Part shown: in pieces, positions 45,307 through 54,231 of the stretch | How positions within the stretch are numbered: the stretch's first letter is position 1 | How the letters are laid out: the number at the start of each line of letters is the position of its first letter | Assembly (NCBI GenBank): GCA_027924585.1 | Contig: BSBM01001719.1 | Span: 32,872,001 to 32,936,000, forward strand | DNA length: 64,000 nucleotides | Direction of reading: 5' to 3' | Source: Larix kaempferi | Lineage: Eukaryota; Streptophyta; Pinopsida; Pinales; Pinaceae | Translations under genes and position numbers: made by a program | Notes under the pieces: model-generated | Seen by the model: only the letters and a program-made list of their open reading frames with translations | What the model was told of the DNA's origin: nothing | The model's database searches: none

Positions 45307-45930
45307 ATGCTAGATCCAGATCCACAAGAACCTGAAGATCTAGCACCTATTTTTCCAACTCCTATTTCTAAATGGGCCTCCATTACTGCATCCTCCTTTG
45401 ATCTTAATGAATATCCATCATCATCTAGTCCTAGTTCTTCTGATATTGATTGCAGTAATGATGGTTCAAATGAGGACTACATGCATATTCTAGAGCAGTT
45501 TCATGACATCAACATTTTTGGATATGTTCCTCCTTCGAGTGATGATGAACTAGTTTTACTTGCTTCTCCTAATGAGGTTTCAGATTCAGAGTTTTCATGT
45601 GATGATGATCCAGTTTTACTTGCTTCTCCTAATGAGATTTTAGATTCAGAGTTTGGATGTGATGATGCATCTTCACATGATATTTTGGATTCAGAATCTG
45701 AAGATGGAGATGATGATGAGGGAATGTTAGACCCATATCCACAAGAAATTGAAGTTCTAGAAACTAATGATGAAGATGAGCAAATGAGAGATCCAGATCC
45801 ACAAGAACCTGAATATATCTCACCTATTTGTCCTCTTCCTCGATGGGAAACCACTGCTCCCCGATTAGCCAGAGCAGATTTTCAGCATGGAAGGTTTCAT
45901 CCTTCTCACATTGTTGATCCTCTTCCTTGA
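45307..45930 (+). CDS. Element C body 2 ORF continuation: acidic and RW repeats
   Basis: In frame with the previous ORF and separated only by TGA. 207 codons, with acidic repeats (SPNEVSDSEFSCDDDPVLLA, FGCDDASSHDILDSESEDGD) then PLPRWETTAPRLARADFQH. Similar RW...FQHxRxHPS units continue beyond the stop to about 46108, with two more stops. In the sister acidic unit (about 45718-45727) the base run is GATGAGGGAATG, where this junction has GATGATTGAATG, so the TGA probably replaced a Gly codon. I read the two ORFs as one former protein of over 785 codons; readthrough or reinitiation is possible but unproven. Confidence 0.6.
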   Translation: MLDPDPQEPEDLAPIFPTPISKWASITASSFDLNEYPSSSSPSSSDIDCSNDGSNEDYMHILEQFHDINIFGYVPPSSDDELVLLASPNEVSDSEFSCDDDPVLLASPNEILDSEFGCDDASSHDILDSESEDGDDDEGMLDPYPQEIEVLETNDEDEQMRDPDPQEPEYISPICPLPRWETTAPRLARADFQHGRFHPSHIVDPLP

Positions 45931-46339
45931 TGGGCATCCACTGCTCCTCAATAAGCCAGATCATATTTTCAGCATGAGAGGTTTCATCCTTCTTACTTTA
46001 CTGATCCTCTTCTTCGACGGGAAACCATTACTCCTCGATCTTCCAAATCATATTTTTCAAATGTAAGGATTCATCCTTGTGAAATTCCTGATCCAGTTCG
46101 GATCTATTGATCCTTCTTTGAGAAAGAAGGACACTTACCTCCTTCAGGGGTGAGAGATGATATGCTTCATTAGCATCCTTCAGTCTATTTTGAGGGAGGG
46201 ATTTCTTCCCACTGGTTTTTCCCTCTTTCCTCACTTAGTTTATTTAGATTGATTATACGGGGTGACCTTTGGTCTTAGTCACTAGGGCCCTATTTTCCAT
46301 ATTTCAGTTTTATCTCATAGTATAGATTGCGGGGGGGGG

Positions 46340-47257
46340 TGTTGGAATATTCACACCATCATTTTTATATTTTGCATGCCTGCATGCATCCAGTCATCAT
46401 CATGGTCGTCTCCCCAACACCTAGAGCTTGCTTCTATCTCTCTAAAGCCTGTCTACAACCTCCATTTGGACTCCTACCTACCTGATGCACCCTTCTTGAC
46501 TGTTCTGCATGGAAAGTGTGCCTTTTTCACCTACCACACTCAGTTAGTGCGCCTTTACTCCCCTACCTTCAGTTATCACTCAGTTAGGGCACCTTATATG
46601 ACCTACCAGGAGTTATCATTCAGTTAGTGAATTGATTGAGTAGTTCTTCCACTAATTACTCATATTGACTACTTGTAGCTTCTAGTTAGATAGTTCTAGA
46701 GTTCCACTTGACTATTTGATAGCCTCATGCGCCCCCCTTGGAGTCTACATTCCCTAATTTATGCCTAGATGGTTCTGTTAGACTCAACTAGACACACTTG
46801 ACTGACTATTACCATTTATGACTGATACTATTGACTAGATGATGTCTCCATTGTTATCCAAGCTAGACTTTGAGCTAGATAGCCTCATGCGCCCCACTTG
46901 GAGTCTCCATTCCCTGATTTATGGCTAGATGGTCCTGATAGACTCAGTTGGACACACTTGACTGACTCTTACCATTTATGACTGATGCTACCAACTAGAC
47001 GATGTCTCCATAGTTATCCAAGCTAGACTTTGAGCTCATATTCGAATGCCCTACTTGGCTAATTCGAATCCTATATGATACCTCATCATAGATTATTGAA
47101 TCACATTCTTTACATTCATTATTCATTGTATGATACTGTTATTCATTATTCTGTGTATATGAGTGATTATTGAGTGTCTCCTTCTCTTCTTCTTTGCAAC
47201 ATACTTGAGAGTTTTATTGTGAGTTTGTTACAGTTGCTAGATCCCTTGCAAATTATA
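46340..47257 (+). repeat. Element C LTR 3, 3' end altered
   Basis: Starts TGTTGGAATATTCACACC after nine G. The internal duplication starts at 46731 and 46881. It ends at TTGCAAATTATA, where the other LTRs continue TCACA, so the terminus is lost or mutated. Confidence 0.8.
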
Positions 47258-48421
47258 AAACATCCTTCCCCTATTCACAAGCCTACACAAATAACAAGAA
47301 GTTGACCCTACCAAAAGTAGAATCCCCATGTGGAAATTAAAAATTTAGCTCAGACATTTAATTAACTCTCAAGTCAAATGATATAAATATACTTTAGTTG
47401 GATGCATTTGGATGAGGTGGGTGTTGCAGAGCTCTGTGAAAAATATAATGATGTAATTTTCTGGGTAATTTTATGAAATGCATAGGAGCTGAATCAAGAA
47501 GGGAGAGACAATGTTCTGGTTGAATCATGAAATCTGGTAATGATTATTGGCTCAACAATAAGAAATCGCAGGGGGCATACTTTTTATGCTAAGATTGAGA
47601 GATCATAGAACACACATTTTATGCTCAAGATTCCAAAGACACAGACTTCCATATAGTTTGGGAAATAATAATAGTATTAGTGTAGGTTTTTCTGATTAGC
47701 AAAATTCCAGTTATAGGAATGAAGATTTGTAGGCAGATGTGTCATTAAGAAATGCATATGAGTTGAATATGCATGATGAGGATAGTTAAAATTCAGAAAG
47801 CAGTTAATGAGTACTATGTGCAGATGTGATAATAACATAATGACATAGTTTTTTGACGGCGAATTGATTGTGTGAACAACAGAGAAGCAAAGTTATAGTT
47901 CTGTGTAAGTGTATTACAAACATATTCATATAGGGGTGGTGCGTGGAATTTTGGGTTGGTTCTCAAGAGGATTGGTGCCCTCATCCATTTGATAGGTTGG
48001 TGCTTGTACAATTGAGTTGGTTCTCAAGAGGATTGGTGTCCTCATTTATCAGACAGGTTGGTTCCTGAAAGCTCAAGTTGGTGCTTTCCAATTATGAATT
48101 GGTGCTTATAAGAGGATTGGTGTCCTCACAGGTTGGTTCCTACAAATAACAAGTTGGTTCTTGCATGAGGGATTGGTGTCTGAAAAATATTTGAGTGGGT
48201 GCTCACACCATCATTGGAGATTGGTGTCTCCTATAGTTTAGTGTAGTCTATGGTTTTAGCAATTCTTTAAATTGAGTTTCCATATAAAGATTCTGAGTAC
48301 TATGCTTTGATGTTGATGAATGTTTATGATTAATAATGGCACATGATTAATGAAGTAAAATTTGATAAAAGTTTATGATACTGATTCACCCCCCCTCTCA
48401 GTGTCATTGAAGGTTCAAACA
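47258..48421 (+). repeat. Probable 5' LTR of a Sirevirus-like copia remnant
   Basis: The end TTCACCCCCCCTCTCAGTG-like (48384-48402) followed by TTCAAACA and then ATTGGTATCAG is typical of Sirevirus-type copia LTRs (family memory). The 5' limit is not found. A minisatellite at 47936-48225 lies inside. Confidence 0.55.
47936..48225. repeat. GATTGGTGTCCTCA minisatellite
   Basis: Phrases GGTTGGTTCCT, GTTGGTGCTT and AGGATTGGTGTCCTCA alternate about 12 times without a fixed period. Plus strand G/T-rich. No coding. Confidence 0.7.
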
Positions 48422-48423
48422 AT

Positions 48424-50007
48424 TGGTATCAGATAAGGTTTCCTTTAGATATTTTGACCACTGGAAGGCAAATACCATAGAATAATCATGGATTGTCAAT
48501 GGGTAGATCCTAACAAAGCACCCTTGTTTAATGGAGTAGACTATGTACCATAGAGCATAAGAATGGAGGAATTTTTGCTGGAAATGGGATGTGATGTTTG
48601 GAACTGACTTGTTTCAGGCTACACCGCTCTAAAGAGACCACCAAAATATGTATCCAAAAAGGATTTGAAGAAGAACAATACAGTGGCAATGGAAGCCATG
48701 CTGGATGGATTTAAAAAACATGTGAAAGAAAAAATCGGAAAATGTGTGTCAACCAAAGAACTCTGGGATAAGTTACAAAATATCTACACAAAGGTCATTG
48801 AAACAAATGAAGAACCATATGTAAAAGGTGAAAGAAACCCATCTAATAACATGAGCATAGAATATGCCCTACTCATGACCAAGGATAAATCATTCCAAAA
48901 TGAAGAATATCCTAAAACATATGATGAATTTATTGAGAGAAAACACAATGCCTATGAAGAAGAATATGAAGTTGAAGGAGAAGTACATCTTGAGGAAGAA
49001 CTTATTAGTGCTCTAAGTGAACTAAATAAATTTGAAAAATAAAACCAATCATTGAGGGAGCAACTGCAAGAGTATCAAGTGCAAGATCAAATCTCAAAAG
49101 TAGTTGAAAAGACCATTGTTTTTATAAGAATTCAAATAGTAGAGGTCAAGAAAATTAAAGAAGTCCTAACAAGTCAACTCACAAAGAAGGAAATGGCAGC
49201 AGCCTCAACAATGGAAGAGAAATAAAGAATGGTTATCAATATTTCAAAAGAAATTGCAATTATTACAGATGAGATTCACTTGAAAATAATAAAATTCGAG
49301 GAGGCCCACTAAAAAAAACATATTTGGAAAAGGAACACTAGAACTGGTGGACTACTCAAAATAACTATGAGAGACATGTTGTTCTTCAGGAAGAAACAAT
49401 ACATGAATTGGGAAAAACCGCTAAATAATTGGTGATATTACAAGAGGAGGTATTGGATTTGAATATAATTGTAGGGACAATGAAAGATGAATATGAATAT
49501 TCTAAAGTTTCATGGGAAATGGAGAAAGCATCCTTGTAGTCTTCAAATCTTGATGTTGAGAAGAAATACAAAGAAGTTGATTAGCATAATAAGCTTTTAC
49601 TTGATTGCTTGTAGGTACACAACATTGAAGAAGCATAAAAACTCATCACCAAGTAAAAGTTTCAGTTACAAGATAAGAAATAAAAGTTTGGAAGACTTTA
49701 GGCAAAAAATATATTTTTAAAAGAAGAATTAGAAAATATTCCCTCTCAGCAAAGCACTACTATGAAATTCAAGAAGATCACTTAAATACTAGAAGAGATC
49801 CTAAGCTCTCAAAGATTACTGTCTAACAAATTTGGTCTAGGATATTGCAGTAATCAAAACACTCTTGAAGAAGGATTCAAGCCAATTGAGGAGAAGGATA
49901 AAAACAATCCAAATGTCTTTAAAAGTTCTAATTACAACAAGGAAACTGACATGAAAGGAAAGAACAAACAACCAAGGTACGACATAAATAAGTACAAGAG
50001 GGGTTGA
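48424..50007 (+). pseudogene. Sirevirus-like copia gag with coiled coil, truncated
   Basis: Primer site TGGTATCAGA at 48424. Broken gag coding begins near 48500 (FNGVDYVP, stop, SIRMEEFLLEMGCDVWN). The 48665-49042 frame has KKNNTVAMEAMLDGFKKHV and STKELWDKLQNIYT, the UBN2-type gag core. Beyond it, lysine/glutamate-rich coiled coil continues to about 49800 in several frames, then FGLGYCSNQNTLEEGFKPI-type sequence in the region preceding a zinc knuckle. Coding stops where an LTR begins at 50008. Pol is absent. Confidence 0.7.
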
Positions 50008-50125
50008 TGTCATGTCCCGAAATTTTGCATTGGATCACAATGGCCTAATCCACTTAGCTATGTTCATGATAGTTTGTCAAATTGCTGCTAAGGGTCAAAT
50101 AATTGCCAAGCATGATGTCCAAGTT
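50008..50125 (+). repeat. LTR start fragment of the TGTCATGTCC family
   Basis: Begins TGTCATGTCCCGAAATTTTG and tracks the first 115 bp or so of the solo LTR at 18393 (shared ATCACAATGGCCTAATC, GGTCAAATAATTGCCAAG), then diverges. GTTGA precedes it, the same five bases as the duplicated target at 18388. No end found. Confidence 0.65.
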
Positions 50126-50230
50126 AGTAATAATGAAAAATTAGATCCAAATGGAAGGTGGGTCACATTGTAATAGATGTATTGGAGAGTAATTATGAAT
50201 TTTAAATGTAACAGATTCCTTAGTTACAAC

Positions 50231-50518
50231 CAGGGTATTTTCTAAGGATTCTAATATTACACTTAAGTATAGTATTCTAGGCGATTATTTTGTATTGGAA
50301 AAAACATAGATATAGATAGGTAGGAGAATATTAAATACAAAACCTACACTTTACTACTGAAACGTGCAAATTTTGGCGAATATTATGATAAAAAAACATA
50401 TTTTATGTAAATATAGGTGATATTAGAGACTAAAAATGACCAAATAGCGAATTTATTTTTTGAAAAAAATCCCCAAAAATAGCTAATTGGTGAAATTTCA
50501 CCCCTAAAAATTACCCTG
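50231..50518. mobile_element. MITE with hAT-type ends (288 bp)
   Basis: Starts CAGGGTATTTTC and ends AAAATTACCCTG, so CAGGGTA and TACCCTG are inverted termini. It is flanked by a perfect 8-bp duplication GTTACAAC (50223-50230 and 50519-50526). Eight-base duplications with CAGGG ends are characteristic of hAT transposons (family knowledge). AT-rich, no ORF, hence non-autonomous. Confidence 0.85.
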
Positions 50519-50526
50519 GTTACAAC

Positions 50527-51430
50527 CACCACACCTCATGGATTCGAAGTGCATCAATATGTTTTGTGGATTTAGATGCAACTGTTGTATACTTGCATCC
50601 AAATGTAATGGATTGTAACACACATCATACGAAATTCTTAGAGCAAGCACGGGAATGTGTAGGTACAGCTGTGCATGGAATTTCCCATGGAAAACACAGT
50701 TTGGCAGGTTGCAGACTGTTTCTGCCATGCAATTAATTTAGTTTAAGGACAAGGTTCTCCATGCTGGAACCTATGAATTCTCTATTTTGTGGAAGCGTGG
50801 GGATCGACGATATCACTTGGAATCGTATTGAGAGATACCCCTAAACTATCCCAAAAAATATCATACTTAAGGTAATGTGTTTCAGGAAGGGTGAGAGGAG
50901 GCCATTCCCACACCCAAAGAGTCGCACACTGATGCCAGCTACAAATTTCTGATCATTGACATGGATCATGGCTAAACATTTTTGAGTGGTGTACTTGGAA
51001 TGGCGCTCAGAGTTAACCAAAACTGAAGCTAGCACACATGGATACAGACAAATTAACTAACAATTAGTCATTGAGTATCTCATTCTTTGAACATGATAGC
51101 TGAAGATGTTGTATTGTATGTATGAAGAAGTTATTAGTGCCACCGAATTGGTTGAAGAAGATGAGCACTAGGAAGATTGGCAGCAACAGAAATCAAATGG
51201 GTGACCTTTATTTTCTCAACACTTTGCCATATTTTGTTGAAGAATCTGACGCAGACGAAGGGAAACATGAAGGCGATCATGTGTTACAGTTATTGAGGTT
51301 ATCTTAGGCTTCGACCGCTGACAAGTTTCTTGAATCTACCAACTCTCGGAAATATAAGGCATGCTCTTCTTTTGCTTCCTCTATAGTTAATTATTTTATC
51401 AAGGTTTACATTATATATTTATGCTAATCC
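50527..51430. other. Unassigned sequence
   Basis: About 900 bp with short ORFs only (50841-51035 minus, 51122-51307 plus). I recognise no domain, repeat end or RNA gene. Confidence 0.5.
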
Positions 51431-51560
51431 ATTGGTGTAGCCTAAGTAAAGCTCCTGTTGTGCCAGGAGATCTGGTTTCAAATCCCAGCACCCATTAACC
51501 TTATTTTAATTCTAGTCTTTAAATTTTACAGAGATTTAGTTTTTTTTTTTTGTAATTTAA
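51431..51560 (+). mobile_element. tRNA-derived SINE-like sequence
   Basis: TTGGTGTAGCCTAAG at 51432 resembles a Pol III A box, and GGTTTCAAATCCCAGCACCC at 51474 resembles a B box (GGTTCRANTCC with one extra T), about 40 bp apart. The sequence GCTCCTGTTGTGCCAGGAGA between them recalls plant Au-type SINEs. A T run follows at 51539-51552. No cloverleaf tRNA can be folded. No target duplication seen. Confidence 0.5.
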
Positions 51561-51758
51561 CCATTTTTAGGTCTCAACTCAAGTTTCTCCTTTGTACAAG
51601 GTTGCATATTTAACATGCAGACCTCCATATACTAAGAGAGTTCTAGATTTGACATAAGCACTAGATCTAAAGGTACATCCATAGATTTTACTAGTTTAAG
51701 AAACTATAACATTTAGATTAACTGGGAAAATCCCATTAGTCTTGAGGGTTTCAACCCT

Positions 51759-52362
51759 GCTCTGATACCAAATGTAATATATGTAAACTCATAAAAAAAA
51801 CAATGCAAACAAATAAACATCATGCAAGAAGATCTGACAAAACAATGGATCTAATCAACAGTAACATAAAATATTCTATGTAAATTTAAGGAGGCATACC
51901 TGGTTATATGACCTAGCAACTACCATTACCTTGATAGCTCCAATGCATGCAACTGAAGGTGGTGGGACAACTCTCCACCCAACCAACCCCTAGCCAATGG
52001 ATGAGGCCCCCAAGCCCCCAACAATTAACCCTATGCCAATGCTTGCTTGCTTTCCTCTTTCTTGGCTCCTCCAGAGCTCTCCTTCCAAAATACCAAAAGA
52101 CCAAAAAAATTCCCCTCTCTTCTTCTTCTCCTCATTTTATCTCCCCCTTCCCCTTTTTTTCTTAATTTATTTTAATGCAATTTGTTTTCCATCACTTTTC
52201 TTGCATATTCCCCATTATATTATTTACCCCTTTTATTTTTTATTTTACATTTCATTATATATATTCCATTATAGATATTCCCTTATATAAATTTCATTAT
52301 ATATATTCCCTTTTTATTATTTTACCCCTTTTATTTCATTGTTTTACATGAGGGTTGTTACA
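51759..52362 (-). repeat. Minus-strand LTR with primer site, body lost
   Basis: Minus-strand primer site TGGTATCAGAGC at 51759-51770, then an LTR at 51773-52362 (plus-strand TGTAATATATG to GGGTTGTTACA, 590 bp). AT-rich with TATATATA-like runs near 52255-52310. The body to the left is lost: 51570-51758 has no coding. Confidence 0.7.
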
Positions 52363-52393
52363 CACATGAAGAGAAAATTCCCAATTCAAAGTT

Positions 52394-54165
52394 TGTAATG
52401 TCCCCATCTAAATAAATTATCATGGAGGAAAAATTCCACTAACCTACTAGTTCTCTAGGTTGGGGTGGAAGCAAAAAAATTTGGAATAAGGGAGATACAA
52501 GACCCAAAATAGCCTTAGACTTACAAATTCAAATTAAATGGGAAAAATAAACAATAAAAAGAGTAAAATGAAGTGGCATTTGATCACGAGGGCGCACAAG
52601 AGGTTGTGGGACCCACATGTGGCAAGATTCCCCACTACACTTGGCATCATTCTCACACAAATTCGAGTTCAAGGTGGAGGGTAAAGTACTTGGGATAGAT
52701 GAAGAGGCAATATTCATGGAAAGAATCATGGAGGATCGACTTGGTGTGGAAGAGTAACTCCCAATGAAGAGGACGAAGCATAATAGAGAAATTGTGACAC
52801 TTGTGACAAGATTCCATTGCATCTATGACAACAATGATGGATGAATCTATGAAAAATATGACAAATTTAGACATGATGGAAGACTATGACAAATATTACA
52901 TATCGGGGATAAAAATAGCCACCAAGAGGGTGCATAGAGGTATTTATGGTCAGCCAAGATCCCAATTCGAATTACGAAAGAGGAGTGCAAGAATGAGGAG
53001 GACAAGTGTCTCATGAAGGAATCAATCACTAAATCGAGTTGGGTGAGTGTCTTGGAGAGAAATTAGACCTAATGAGTCCACATGAAGTTAATAAAAAGGG
53101 ATAATGACAAAGGATATCAGCTTTTGGATCATTTTTGTTTTGCACTCTTGGAGAGCTTAGCTTGTACACGCATGGTGGGTGTTTACCTTCCCTGTTATTG
53201 AACCAATTTCGAAGGTGAAAAATTCCTATCCAAGTTGGTTGGAGGAAAGGCCATTCAGACCTCTTATCAGATATTAAAGGATTTGTTTAATTTAGGTTCA
53301 ATTACCTCTATAGTTCGAGTTCCTTTCATATATATTCTTCTCATTTCTATTCTCACATATTCTTCTCAATGTCCATGTTCTAGTGTTGATGGCACACTCA
53401 TAGTTGTATAAAACTTGTGGAGGATGATTTTGTGACTCCATTGTTATAATATTTGATGTATGTCACTTTTTAGGTTGCATATAGGATCCATATATTGAAA
53501 TCCTATGTCTACAATGTAAAAATTCCAAGCAAACCACTAATTCGAGCTAGTTTCTCCTCTACTTTCTTATGGAATTTTTGGAGTAGTTTTGTATATGTTT
53601 TGTATCAGAATTTCTCTGAGTTTTTTCAGCTATTAGAGAATCCTATGATGGAATGTATATGACCAAACTAAACTATGCAGGCCCCTTTTGCATTTGATTA
53701 AATTTTATGCAACATTTTCCATGTCCATTGTTCACAATTTCCAATGAATGTCTAGGTGTTACAACTCTATTTTGGATGGGTGCATTAATAACCAGTTGTA
53801 GATCATATTCAATGCTTCATTTTGATTTTCAATGAATTTATTTACCTATTCCGAGCCTCTTTTCAGAAATTAGGGAGAGTCGTATAGTGTTTGGGAAGCC
53901 AAAGAGTCAGTCACTAGTGGGGGATTACACATCGAAAATTGCTAGTATTGTTCTCTTTCATTCCTCCTTGATTAATGCAAGTCCTAAATTCCTTTAGCAA
54001 GTGTATGATTGTACAGTATATGAATTAGGATGTCCTAATACCCTTCAAGCCCTTCCATATATAATTGGAAAGCATTTGGGATCATTTGGGATAGTTTGGG
54101 GTTTCACTAGTCCAAGGTCCGAAATTGGCCAAAATTGAACAAATTTTCATATTAGGGATATTACA
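52394..54165 (+). repeat. Element A 5' LTR (1,772 bp)
   Basis: TGTAATGTCCCC to AGGGATATTACA. The primer site TGGTATCAGAGC follows at 54167-54178. The end region (53880-54165) shares phrases with the solo LTR at 18393-20395, and GGTGAAAAATTCCTATCCAAG (53212-53232) corresponds to the 19254-19274 region there. No ORF of note. Confidence 0.85.
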
Positions 54166-54231
54166 ATGGTATCAGAGCATGGTACTTGCACCTATGCATT
54201 GATCATCCAATTAATAAGGAAAATTTGAGCC

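Larger units (their letters stand above)
38232..47257 (+). mobile_element. Element C tandem array: LTR-body-LTR-body-LTR
   Basis: Three LTRs (38232-39193, 42286-43248, 46340-about 47257) enclose two bodies of about 3.09 kb. Each body starts with a primer site and ends with a G-run polypurine tract. The central LTR is shared. This is the product of recombination between LTRs of two copies or of a tandem duplication. The bodies have one long ORF (gag-like plus novel repeats) and no pol, so the element is non-autonomous. No target duplication is visible: left flank CCTCC, right flank diverged. Confidence 0.85.

Noticed and set aside
38150-47300. Regularly spaced repeats considered as a CRISPR-like or satellite array
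   Set aside because: There are only three repeats, each about 960 bp with TG...CA ends, primer sites and G-runs, so they are LTRs.
51431-51495. Possible functional tRNA gene
   Set aside because: A and B boxes are imperfect, and no acceptor or anticodon stems pair into a cloverleaf.
51913-52290. Short ORFs including a Phe/Leu-rich membrane-like peptide at 51997-52290
   Set aside because: Inside an AT-rich LTR (51773-52362); hydrophobicity reflects T-rich sequence.
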